Positions 51,033 through 59,424 of a stretch of DNA of 64,000 nucleotides are shown piece after piece. The position numbers were made by a program, and so were the translations under genes. The notes under the pieces are model-generated. The model had not been told where the DNA came from, searched no databases, and worked only from the letters and a program-made list of their open reading frames with translations. How positions within the stretch are numbered: the first letter of the stretch is position 1; each line of letters begins with the position of its first letter. Source of the DNA: Elusimicrobia bacterium RIFOXYA12_FULL_51_18 (GTDB lineage: Bacteria > Elusimicrobiota > Elusimicrobia > Elusimicrobiales > UBA9959); contig MGVA01000061.1 in assembly GCA_001800245.1 (NCBI GenBank), forward strand, positions 29,627 to 93,626, written 5' to 3'.

Positions 51033-52319
51033 TTATTTAGAAGGCAGCGTTATATATTGAAGAAACGTTTTCCTATCATCATCCGTGAAAACCTTCCCGG
51101 TGCGATCATAACTTATATTAAAAAGCTGTTTCATGAAATAGTTGGCTGGAGATGGCGTATCGTTCATATCTTCAATAGCCTCCTTCTTGTCATCCGGAAT
51201 CGGCTCGCTGAGCGCAGGTTGGAGCAGCGACCCGACTGTTCTTTTTTCCGCCTCCGACAATTTGGCCAGCACTTCGGTATTGATGAAATCCCTGTATTCG
51301 GTTCCTATGGCACATTGATTGGTTAAGATATCCTCGCTGTCGGCAATATATAGGAAACCATCATATACTTTTCCCAGCTTGTCTTTATCAGATAATCTGA
51401 AGTTGATAGGCTTGCCGCTTGTATGACTTACAAGATTAAAATCTTTATTCAGCATAGCTACATCAATAGCGGTATAGGGTTTGGGTAATTGCTCCATTAT
51501 ATAGGAGGAGATCTCCGGGTAGGCAAAATAACTGCCTATATAGTCGTCTTTTTCATTCAGTGAGGCTATGGTTAACACCTTTTTGCCTGGGCGGTTTTTT
51601 AGCAGTCCGCCTGTTCGAAATGGCAGGTTTGAACCGTGATGCATACCGCCGTACCATAATGTTTTTCCGTTAACTCCGGTGAGAATATTCGCCATATGCT
51701 CATCACGCGTAATCCTGGTGCCCAGACAATTATCCCCTCCATCGGTATATGATATGTTGCATCCGTCTCCGACCAGCCGTATATCCGGATGGTCCGATTG
51801 GCGGAGCTTATATATATTTTCGATGGCGTCAACATAATCCTTGTAAGCCATTACTGTGAACACGCAATTAAATTTAAAAAGCAGCTCAACAATTTTTTTA
51901 CGACGTTTTGGGGCATCATTTAGATACTCCGAAGAATTCATAAAACGATCAATTTCTTCCTGATCGGAGGAGGAGAGGAACTCAAATGCGAAATTCTCGA
52001 CCCCGGCTTTTACGAGGCTGGCTATATTGCGGCTGAAGAAGTTCACTTCCTTCTGTGACCGATGGAATTCACCCAGCATGACGATATCGGCTTCCCTGAC
52101 TTTTTGGGCCAGATAAGTGTCAGCGTTTAATTGTGTCTGGATTGCCTCCGGAAAAGCCGCCGCTTTTACCTGAGAGTCCGATATCCTTATTGGGTTCCAC
52201 GATGTGCCGGCGCTTCTAAATAAATCATCTAAACCGTCGGCATGCGCGGTGTAAGCGTTTGCGGCGGACATTACTGCCGGCAGGAAAACGTATGCGAACA
52301 TTCTTCGATATGGTTTCAT
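51033..52319 (-). CDS. Secreted ChaN/erythromycin-esterase-like (EreA/ChaN superfamily) protein
   Basis: 428 residues with signal peptide (cleavage near AYTAHA). Motifs shared by the EreA/ChaN/TIKI group: DIVMLGEFHRSQKEV (Glu-x-His), NFAFEFLSSSDQEE, RDEHMANILTG and LWYGGMHHGSN, which carry the Glu and His expected at the active site. Known members hydrolyse macrolide lactones, bind iron-porphyrin (ChaN) or cleave peptides (TIKI), so the substrate is unresolved. The C-terminal half (about 270-428) has no motif I know. Reads toward the deiminase gene; a small RNA candidate lies between. Confidence 0.7.
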   Translation of the reverse strand: MKPYRRMFAYVFLPAVMSAANAYTAHADGLDDLFRSAGTSWNPIRISDSQVKAAAFPEAIQTQLNADTYLAQKVREADIVMLGEFHRSQKEVNFFSRNIASLVKAGVENFAFEFLSSSDQEEIDRFMNSSEYLNDAPKRRKKIVELLFKFNCVFTVMAYKDYVDAIENIYKLRQSDHPDIRLVGDGCNISYTDGGDNCLGTRITRDEHMANILTGVNGKTLWYGGMHHGSNLPFRTGGLLKNRPGKKVLTIASLNEKDDYIGSYFAYPEISSYIMEQLPKPYTAIDVAMLNKDFNLVSHTSGKPINFRLSDKDKLGKVYDGFLYIADSEDILTNQCAIGTEYRDFINTEVLAKLSEAEKRTVGSLLQPALSEPIPDDKKEAIEDMNDTPSPANYFMKQLFNISYDRTGKVFTDDDRKTFLQYITLPSK

Positions 52320-52629
52320 TTGTAATCCTCAATTAATGGGGCGCCAGATATTTATTGCTTCGGAAATTGGGCGGTTTCCTTAAATAAAGTATATCATCCG
52401 CTGTGGAGTATTATATAGGCCTGAAGTCCCTTAAACTAATGTTTTTATATTCATAAACTGATGGGCCTTTTGGTCCTGGATTCCACCGGCTTGAAGCATT
52501 GGCGGAGATGATGGAGGAGTCTTGTGGTTCCGGAGAAGATTGTTGCTGGATTTATCGCGGCAGGTTAATAAAGGAATAGTAAATTGCTGAATCAGCTGGG
52601 AAAGAGCGGAATGGTTTTATTATCTCCTT

Positions 52630-52659
52630 TTGCCGAAACGGCGCGCTAAAGGATATAAT
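52630..52659 (+). promoter_or_regulatory. Sigma70-type promoter in the 52320-52763 gap
   Basis: TTGCCG (52630-52635), 18 bases, consensus TATAAT (52654-52659). The 444-base gap between the ChaN/EreA-like gene and the metallophosphoesterase has no credible open frame; besides this promoter it holds AT-rich sequence near 52380-52460 and nothing else that I can name. Confidence 0.5.
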
Positions 52660-52763
52660 ACGTTACCACAAGGGCGTCTCGCGGCTTGTTTGCGTTTACA
52701 GGTTAAAAGGGTCTCAGGGAAGCCGGATCAGCGATGTTTTTAGGGAACGGAGAACAAATTCTC

Positions 52764-53657
52764 ATGATTAATAACAAAACCGGCATATTCATAGTGTTGC
52801 TCTTTTGTATGTTCGCCGGTGCGGCTAAAGGAGAACGGGAATCAAGCGGTTTTTTCAGGTTTGTCGTTATGAGCGATTTAAACCCCGGCTGTGGCGAAAC
52901 TAGCGTCACAGGGGATTTCAAAAAGACAAATGATGTGGTAATAAATAAGATAAAGCCGTCTTTTATCCTGATAGCGGGCGATATGATAGGCGTTATGAAA
53001 GGGGACAATTGTCTTCCACCATCCGCTTACCCGAAAATGTGGAAAAGTTTTTTTGCGGAAATAGAAAGATATTATGAGGCCGGGATTCCGGTATATATAT
53101 CAGCGGGCAATCATGATGCCGGTTATAAAGACGCGCTAGGAATATACAGGGCGGAATGGTCGGATTATCAGCACAAGCCTTTGAACACTATCGGTGACTT
53201 TCCGTTGTACTACTCTTTTAATATAAAGAACAACCATTTTATTTCCATGCCGGTTTATAAATTGCCGGTGGAAAATGAAGCCCTGGTCTGGCTTGAGCAG
53301 GATTTAAATCAGGCTCGAAAACAATATGAAAATGTTTTTGTTTTTCAGCATGTGCCGGTCAAAGGCGCTGGGTGTAAAGGGGAACCGGGAATAGGCCGGA
53401 CTTATGCGGAAATGTTGAAGGGAAAAGTCGGCGCCGTTTTTACCGGTCATGAGCATTGCTACAGAGATATGGACGCTTTCGGCGTAAGACAAATTACAGG
53501 GGGTCCCGCGGGGGATCCTTCTCCAAGAGGCGTCAATAAGGATATGAACTTCCTGGTTGTTGACGTAAAAGGAAAAAATGATTTTACTGTCTATCCGGCT
53601 GTCAAAAAGAGCGGGTACCTAAAGACTTTCGAAGGAAAAGACATTCCCATCTATTGA
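52764..53657 (+). CDS. Secreted calcineurin-like metallophosphoesterase
   Basis: 297 residues from ATG 52764, which opens a signal peptide (GIFIVLLFCMFAGAAKG) with GGAG 11 bases upstream; ATG 52734 is an alternative. Metallophosphoesterase motifs: FVVMSDLNPG (Asp but Asn for the usual His), ILIAGDMIG, SAGNHDAGYKD, VFQHVPVKG and TGHEHCYRDM. The dinuclear metal site is nearly complete, with the first motif altered. Hydrolyses phosphomono- or diesters outside the cytoplasm; substrate unknown. Preceded by a good promoter. Confidence 0.88.
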   Translation: MINNKTGIFIVLLFCMFAGAAKGERESSGFFRFVVMSDLNPGCGETSVTGDFKKTNDVVINKIKPSFILIAGDMIGVMKGDNCLPPSAYPKMWKSFFAEIERYYEAGIPVYISAGNHDAGYKDALGIYRAEWSDYQHKPLNTIGDFPLYYSFNIKNNHFISMPVYKLPVENEALVWLEQDLNQARKQYENVFVFQHVPVKGAGCKGEPGIGRTYAEMLKGKVGAVFTGHEHCYRDMDAFGVRQITGGPAGDPSPRGVNKDMNFLVVDVKGKNDFTVYPAVKKSGYLKTFEGKDIPIY

Positions 53658-53737
53658 GCTTCGGCCAATTTCCCAATTTTTTATATGCCGCTAAAGGCCG
53701 CCGCGGAGGCCCGCGCAAACAACGTCCGTGTTGTCAG

Positions 53738-53773
53738 GGCACTGTGTCGGCAAGAGGCCTCTGGTACAGTGCC
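53738..53773. repeat. Hairpin in the 53658-53968 gap
   Basis: GGCACTGT (53738-53745) pairs with ACAGTGCC (53766-53773); the loop contains the palindrome AGAGGCCTCT (53753-53762). The 310-base gap holds no credible gene. TATA-rich sequence including a TATAAT at 53819-53824 lies upstream of the FtcD gene, without a clear -35. Confidence 0.5.
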
Positions 53774-53968
53774 GGCGCAGGCATTACTTGGCGCATGGCT
53801 CTGCAATATATAAATTAGTATAATTTTGGAGGCTGGCTTTATAAAAGTTCGCCTTGGTAGTTGCTTTGTTATTCCGGCGTTTTAAGGTGTCTGCGGCTTG
53901 TAATTCTTCGGAAGAGATGCCGCCGAGGATAAGATCAGGTCGCTGCCAAAGTCCAATTTGGAGGCTTT

Positions 53969-55456
53969 ATGGGAAAATTCGTGGAATGTGTTCCCAACTT
54001 CAGCGAGGGCAGAGATGCCGCAAAGATCGGCGCTATCGTGAAGGCCGCCGCCGCCGTGCCCGGGGTTCTGGTGCTGGATGTGGAAAAAGACGTGGACCAT
54101 AATAGGACCGTCCTTACCTTCATTGCGCCGCTTGAAACAGCGGTGGAAGGCATGTTTCAGGCCGCAAAGAAAGCGGCCGAACTTATAGATTTAAATCATC
54201 ACAAAGGAGAACACCCCCGCATGGGCGCTTTGGATGTTGCTCCTTTCATTCCCATAATGGATACTCCGGTCGAGGAATGCGTCAGGTTGGCCGGGGGCCT
54301 TGGCGAACGCATCGGCCGGGAGCTGAATATTCCCGTCTATCTTTATGATCTTGCCGCCAGGCGGGAAGACCGCAAAGACCTGGCGAAGGTCAGAAAAGGC
54401 CAGTTTGAAGGTCTAAAGGAAGATATAGGACGGAATCCGGATCGCATTCCGGATTTCGGCCCTAACAAAATTCATCCGACCGCCGGCGCCGTTGCCGTAG
54501 GGGCCCGCAGGCAGATAGTCAATTTTAATGTAAATCTGGATACGACCGATATGGAGTTCTCCAAGGGCCTGGCTAAAAAGATCCGCGCCTCCGGTGGCGG
54601 GCTTCCCAATTTGCGCGCCAAGGAAATTTTCCTCGAATCCAAGAAACAGGTGCAGATCTCCACTGTTCTTACCGATTACCATACCACTTCCATAAAACGC
54701 GCGTTGGACGAGATAGAGAAAGAGATAAAACCCCGGAACATCTCTATAACCGGTACCGAGCTTATCGGCCTGACAACGCACGAGGCCCTGATCAATTACG
54801 CCATAGAGACGCTCAAAGTGAAAGATTTTAATCCCGAAGTTCAGGTGCTTGAGACCAAGCTGCTGAAACTTCTGGGTACCTGGCAGAACGGGGCCAACCT
54901 TTTTATAGACGCGTTGGCGAACACCGAGCCCACGCCCGGCGGCGGCAGCGCGGCCGGCATCAGCGGGGCCATGGGCTGCGCGCTCGGAGCCATGGCGGTG
55001 GGGATAAGCTTGAGGAGCAAGAAGCTGGAAGAGGCTAAGAAGCCGGCTCTCAAGGCCCTCGGTGAAAAGTTGAACGTCCTGAAAACCGCGTTGCAGAATT
55101 GCGTAAGCGAGGATGCCGCTTCCTATGACGCTTTCGTGGCCGCGATGAAGCTTCCCAAAGATGATCCAGCCCGCAAGGACGGCATGCAAAAAGCTCTGGA
55201 ATACGCCGCCCAGGTGCCGCTTAAGACGGCCCGCCTGGCCGCCGAAGCCCTTGCCGCTATCGAGTATAAAGACGGTATATCCGCGCACGTCATGTCGGAT
55301 TATAAGAGCGCCCGCTATCAGCTGGAGGCGGCGGTCCGCTGCGCGGCTGAGAATGTTTTTATAAACGCCGAAAGCATCGAAGACAAGGTTTTTGCCGAAA
55401 AAGCGATAAAAGAAGTGAAAAAATATATCGCGTTAACGGAAACCGAGAAAGTTTAA
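53969..55456 (+). CDS. ftcD: Glutamate formimidoyltransferase/formimidoyl-THF cyclodeaminase fusion
   Basis: 495 residues; GGAGG lies 5 bases before the ATG. Residues about 1-300 form the formimidoyltransferase (VECVPNFSEGRDAAKIG, DHNRTVLTF, GEHPRMGALDVAPFIP), and 310-495 the cyclodeaminase (DALANTEPTPGGGSAAGISG). The first half moves the formimino group from formiminoglutamate to tetrahydrofolate, the second deaminates the product to methenyl-THF, a histidine-degradation step that feeds one-carbon metabolism. The same fusion is known from animals and several bacteria. No other hut genes are nearby. Confidence 0.96.
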   Translation: MGKFVECVPNFSEGRDAAKIGAIVKAAAAVPGVLVLDVEKDVDHNRTVLTFIAPLETAVEGMFQAAKKAAELIDLNHHKGEHPRMGALDVAPFIPIMDTPVEECVRLAGGLGERIGRELNIPVYLYDLAARREDRKDLAKVRKGQFEGLKEDIGRNPDRIPDFGPNKIHPTAGAVAVGARRQIVNFNVNLDTTDMEFSKGLAKKIRASGGGLPNLRAKEIFLESKKQVQISTVLTDYHTTSIKRALDEIEKEIKPRNISITGTELIGLTTHEALINYAIETLKVKDFNPEVQVLETKLLKLLGTWQNGANLFIDALANTEPTPGGGSAAGISGAMGCALGAMAVGISLRSKKLEEAKKPALKALGEKLNVLKTALQNCVSEDAASYDAFVAAMKLPKDDPARKDGMQKALEYAAQVPLKTARLAAEALAAIEYKDGISAHVMSDYKSARYQLEAAVRCAAENVFINAESIEDKVFAEKAIKEVKKYIALTETEKV

Positions 55457-55537
55457 AAGGGTAGCGGTTTACAGGATGCGGATAAAAAGATCGGCCCCGC
55501 AGCCTGTCACATGATATATGATTTCCAGGAGACAATT

Positions 55538-57178
55538 ATGCCCAGTATGGACGCCATATCGCGGAATCTGATGTTGGATAGTTTAAGAGACTACGCCAGG
55601 AAAAATATCCCTTATGACTTTATAAGGGAGAAGGATCAGGCCAATGAGTTTCCGGACAAGGTCCTTAAGGATATGTACGATCATTCCATTCTGGGCGTGC
55701 ATCTGCTGATGGTGCCGGAGGAGTATGGCGGGGTTTCCGGAGGCACATACGATATTTACCGCATTTGCGAGGCCCTCGCGCACATCGACCTCGGCATCGC
55801 GACCGCCGTCTTCGCCACTTTCCTGGGCACGGACCCGCTTAATGTCGGAGGCACGGAGGATCAGAAGAAAAAGTGGCTGCAGCGCATAGCTAAGGAGAAT
55901 TTGATGGTGGCTTACGCCGCTACCGAGCCTGACGCCGGTTCCGACCTGGTCAATCTCCGCACGCGCGCTGAACATGTTTTAAAGAACGGCCAGTTGGCCG
56001 GCTACCGCATTACCGGCAACAAGCAGTGGATCTCTAACGGCGGAGTGGCCGATCTTTACACCGTGCTGGCGCTGGCTCCGGGCGGGCCCTGCTGGTTCCT
56101 GGTGGAAAGGAATATGGAAGGCTTCGCCCCCGGCAAACACGAGGACAAGCATGGTATAAGGCTCTCTAACACCGCGGCACTTTCGCTGGATAACGTTTAC
56201 GTTCCCAAAGAAAATCTTATCGGCGAAGTTGAGGGGCAGGGGCTTTTGCAGGCGCAGGCCGTCTTCGGCTATACGCGGGTAATGGTGGCCGCCTTCGGGC
56301 TGGGCGCCGGTTGGGAAGCCGTGGAACAGGCCGTGCGTTACAGCCAGCAGAGGATACAGGCCGGCGGCCCCCTTTCGGACAAACAGGGCTATACGCATAA
56401 ACTTATAGTGCCGCATGCGGTAAAACTTGAAGCGGCCAGGGCCTATATCGAGGAAACGTCTAACCGTCTCGACGGGGGGGAACACGGTCTTCAGACCGAG
56501 GGCGCGATAGCCAAATACTCCGCGACCGAAGCCGGCAACAAGGCCGCGGATGACGCCATTCAGGCTTTCGGCGGATACGGCTACACGCGCGATTTTCCGG
56601 TGGAGAAGATAAAACGCGACATTAAGATAACCTGCATTTACGAAGGTACCAGCGAGGTGCTGGAAATGACCATATACCGCGGGCGCTGGCAGGAGCATTT
56701 AAAGTCCCGCGGACGTTACTATATCGACCTCGCGGACCGCATGGACGCTTTGCATGACCGGAATCCCGAAGTCGGAGCCAGGGCCGCCGGTCTGGCCCTC
56801 AGGGCGCTGGCCGCAGTGATGGAGGAGTGCCGTGTACAGAAGCTTACCCGCCATCAGGCTATAACTTTCAGATTGGGCAGGCTGATATCCATGTGCGAAC
56901 TGGCCTATGTTTTCGCCGGAGCTTCGGCGAAGGAAAGATACAGCGAGTCCGTGCGGTTTGATACGCAGGCCTGGCAGGCTATGTCCCGGATTTTTGCCAG
57001 GGACGCTGCGCTGCAGATGGCTACGGAAGGGCTGGCCATGGTTCTTGGTTCCGTGGATACGGCCGGGAATATCGCCGCGGCGGTAGATATGGACGGGGTA
57101 CAGGCCGTTCAGAAGGGTATGATGGCGGATATGGACCTGGTGGCCGTGAAACTAAAGCAGACGTTCAAAGCGAAATAA
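55538..57178 (+). CDS. Acyl-CoA dehydrogenase, long C-terminal form
   Basis: 546 residues from ATG 55538, which has CAGGAG 7 bases before; the frame opens at 55511. Domains in order: N-terminal helices, the middle beta domain (AATEPDAGSDLVNLRT, ITGNKQWISNGG) and the FAD-binding C-terminal helical domain (FGGYGYTRDFPVEKIKRD, IYEGTSEV with the catalytic-Glu position). About 140 residues continue after the usual end, as in VLCAD/ACAD9-like enzymes. It oxidises an acyl-CoA and passes electrons to ETF, encoded just downstream. Chain-length preference is unknown. Confidence 0.95.
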   Translation: MPSMDAISRNLMLDSLRDYARKNIPYDFIREKDQANEFPDKVLKDMYDHSILGVHLLMVPEEYGGVSGGTYDIYRICEALAHIDLGIATAVFATFLGTDPLNVGGTEDQKKKWLQRIAKENLMVAYAATEPDAGSDLVNLRTRAEHVLKNGQLAGYRITGNKQWISNGGVADLYTVLALAPGGPCWFLVERNMEGFAPGKHEDKHGIRLSNTAALSLDNVYVPKENLIGEVEGQGLLQAQAVFGYTRVMVAAFGLGAGWEAVEQAVRYSQQRIQAGGPLSDKQGYTHKLIVPHAVKLEAARAYIEETSNRLDGGEHGLQTEGAIAKYSATEAGNKAADDAIQAFGGYGYTRDFPVEKIKRDIKITCIYEGTSEVLEMTIYRGRWQEHLKSRGRYYIDLADRMDALHDRNPEVGARAAGLALRALAAVMEECRVQKLTRHQAITFRLGRLISMCELAYVFAGASAKERYSESVRFDTQAWQAMSRIFARDAALQMATEGLAMVLGSVDTAGNIAAAVDMDGVQAVQKGMMADMDLVAVKLKQTFKAK

Positions 57179-57278
57179 GGGCCGCTAAGCAACTGGGCGG
57201 ATTTAGGAGACTAAAAGAGAATGTACCTGTGTGTTTTTCAGGCAGTCGGGCTGCCTAGCTGATTTAAGGAGATTTCTT

Positions 57279-58067
57279 ATGCACATAGCCGTATGCGTCA
57301 AGCAGGTGCCTGATACCACGGAAGTCAAGATAAACCCGGAAACGGGTACGCTTATCAGAGCCGGGGTACCCAGCATTATCAACCCTTACGACCATTTTGC
57401 GCTTCAGACGGCTATAGAACTTAAGAAAGCTCATGGCTTCAGGGTGACTGTCATTTCCATGGGCCCGCCCCAGGCCAAGAGCGTGGTTCAGATGGGGCTC
57501 GCGCTGGGCGCCGATGACGGCGTCCTTTTGTCGGATATGGCTTTTGCCGGTTCGGATACCTGGGCCACCTCTTATGCCATTGCCAAAGCGGTGAAAAAGC
57601 TCGGTAAGGTGGATATAATACTGGCCGGTATGCAGGCTATAGACGGAGACACCGCCCAGACGGGGCCCGGAGTCGCCCAGCAGCTGGGCATTCCCCAGGT
57701 TACTTTCTGCGTCAAGATAGACGTGGACGGCAGGAAAATAATAGCCCGTAAACTTATAGACGGAGGCTACGAAGTTGTGGAAACCAGGGCTCCGGCGCTG
57801 TTTACCATGATCATGCCCCCGGATTACACTTCAAAGTACCCGGCGTTCCTGGATGTGCACGCTTCTTTAAGGAAGCCTTATCACGTCTGGTCGGCTTCTG
57901 ATATAGGCGCGGAAAATCATTACCTGGGGTTGAAAGGCTCTCCCACGCAAGTGGCCAGGATCTACCCGCCTCCCCAAAGGGAAAAGGCCGCTATGACGAA
58001 CGGCAGTTCCCAGGAAGCGGTGGAAAAGATACTTGATATAATGCGAAAAGAACACTTTATAGAATAA
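57279..58067 (+). CDS. etfB: Electron transfer flavoprotein beta subunit
   Basis: 262 residues from ATG 57279, with AAGGAG 7 bases upstream; the frame extends to 57231 without support. Motifs: MHIAVCVKQVPDTTEVKINP, the AMP/FAD-binding IILAGMQAIDGDTAQTGPG, and the C-terminal segment QVARIYPPP. Forms a heterodimer with the EtfA product encoded 82 bases downstream and accepts electrons from the upstream acyl-CoA dehydrogenase. Confidence 0.95.
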   Translation: MHIAVCVKQVPDTTEVKINPETGTLIRAGVPSIINPYDHFALQTAIELKKAHGFRVTVISMGPPQAKSVVQMGLALGADDGVLLSDMAFAGSDTWATSYAIAKAVKKLGKVDIILAGMQAIDGDTAQTGPGVAQQLGIPQVTFCVKIDVDGRKIIARKLIDGGYEVVETRAPALFTMIMPPDYTSKYPAFLDVHASLRKPYHVWSASDIGAENHYLGLKGSPTQVARIYPPPQREKAAMTNGSSQEAVEKILDIMRKEHFIE

Positions 58068-58149
58068 AAGAGGCAAGAGATTGTCTGTGACGGGTAAAAT
58101 ACTGTTCATGCAAACTGCCGCTTAATAACTGGTTTTTTAGGAGAATTTT

Positions 58150-59352
58150 ATGATCAATGTATCCAAAAAATGCATAGGCTGCAATAAATGCGTGCCGGTC
58201 TGTCCTTTCGCGGCGGTCCAGCTTATAGATAAAAAAGCCGTCATAAACGAGGCCTGCACTTTGTGCGGCGCATGCGTGCAGGTCTGTCCGGTGCAGGCCA
58301 TCGAAATTACCCGGGAGGAAGGTGCGACCCGCGACCTTACCGGCCATAAGGGTGTTTGGGTGTTCGTGGAACTCATGGAGAACCATGACAAAACCAAACA
58401 TTCCCACAAGATAAGACCGGTTACTTTTGAACTATTGTCCATAGGCCGCAAGCTTGCCGATGAACTGGGCGAGGAACTGGCCGCGGTCCTCCTGACCGAC
58501 AAGAACGCCGGCTTTGAGAAAGAGCTGGGCGCTTACGGCGCGGACAAGGTTTATCTGGTGGAAAACCCGGAGTTGTACGAGTATAATACCGATATTTTTT
58601 CCACGGCGATCATAGCGCTTACGCACAAACATAAGCCCAGCGCCATGTTGTACGGCGCCACCATCATGGGCCGGGACCTGGCTCCCCGGGTCGCTTCATG
58701 TTTATACACCGGACTGACGGCCGATTGCACCGGTCTCGCCATAAAGGACGGCCTCCTCCTGCAGTCCAGGCCCGCTTTCGGCGGTAATATTATGGCCGAC
58801 ATTCTTAGTCCCAAATCCCGCCCGCAGATGTCCACGGTCAGGCCCAACGTCATGAAATTGGCCGAACCGATCTACGGCAAGATAGCCGTGACGGTGCGGG
58901 AAGATATTAAAATAGATAAGAGTCTCCGCCGGGTAAAAGTGCTGGAAAGGAAGCTGATTCACGACAAAGGCAGCGTAAAGATAGACGAAGCGAGGATCAT
59001 CGTGTCCGGGGGCCGCGGCATGAAGACGAAGGAAAAATTTAAGCAGTTGGAGGAGATCTGCCAGTTGCTTGGAGGCGTGGTGGGCGCTTCGCGCGGGGCC
59101 GTGGATATGGGATTAAAAGACAAGGCCCACCAGGTAGGACAGAGCGGCACCACGGTGTCTCCGAAGCTGTATCTGGCTTTTGGGATTTCCGGCGCTGTGC
59201 AGCACATCGTGGGTATGAAGGCTTCGGACATAATCGTGGCCGTGAACAAGGATCCGAACGCTCCGATCTTCAACGTGGCCAAACACGGTGTGGTTGGCGA
59301 CGCGCATGAAATAGTCCCTAAGCTGATAGAAGCATTGAAGAAACAGAAGTAA
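58150..59352 (+). CDS. etfA: Electron transfer flavoprotein alpha subunit with N-terminal 2[4Fe-4S] ferredoxin domain
   Basis: 400 residues with AGGAG 6 bases before the ATG. The first 60 residues are a ferredoxin module with two Cys clusters (CIGCNKCVPVCPF, CTLCGACVQVCPV), followed by the EtfA alpha/beta domain and the FAD-binding C-terminal part (VSGGRGMKTKEKF, GASRGAVDMG, GQSGTTVSPKLYLAFGIS). Such ferredoxin-EtfA fusions occur in the caffeyl-CoA reductase and some lactate-dehydrogenase complexes, where they take part in flavin-based electron bifurcation. Its pairing here with an acyl-CoA dehydrogenase and EtfB suggests a similar role. The cluster-bearing residues are all intact. Confidence 0.96.
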   Translation: MINVSKKCIGCNKCVPVCPFAAVQLIDKKAVINEACTLCGACVQVCPVQAIEITREEGATRDLTGHKGVWVFVELMENHDKTKHSHKIRPVTFELLSIGRKLADELGEELAAVLLTDKNAGFEKELGAYGADKVYLVENPELYEYNTDIFSTAIIALTHKHKPSAMLYGATIMGRDLAPRVASCLYTGLTADCTGLAIKDGLLLQSRPAFGGNIMADILSPKSRPQMSTVRPNVMKLAEPIYGKIAVTVREDIKIDKSLRRVKVLERKLIHDKGSVKIDEARIIVSGGRGMKTKEKFKQLEEICQLLGGVVGASRGAVDMGLKDKAHQVGQSGTTVSPKLYLAFGISGAVQHIVGMKASDIIVAVNKDPNAPIFNVAKHGVVGDAHEIVPKLIEALKKQK

Positions 59353-59424
59353 CCGGTAGTTTGTATGTAGTAGGTGGGGAAGCCGGGAACTCCGTATATT
59401 CTAACCGCCAACTGCTGATATCGC

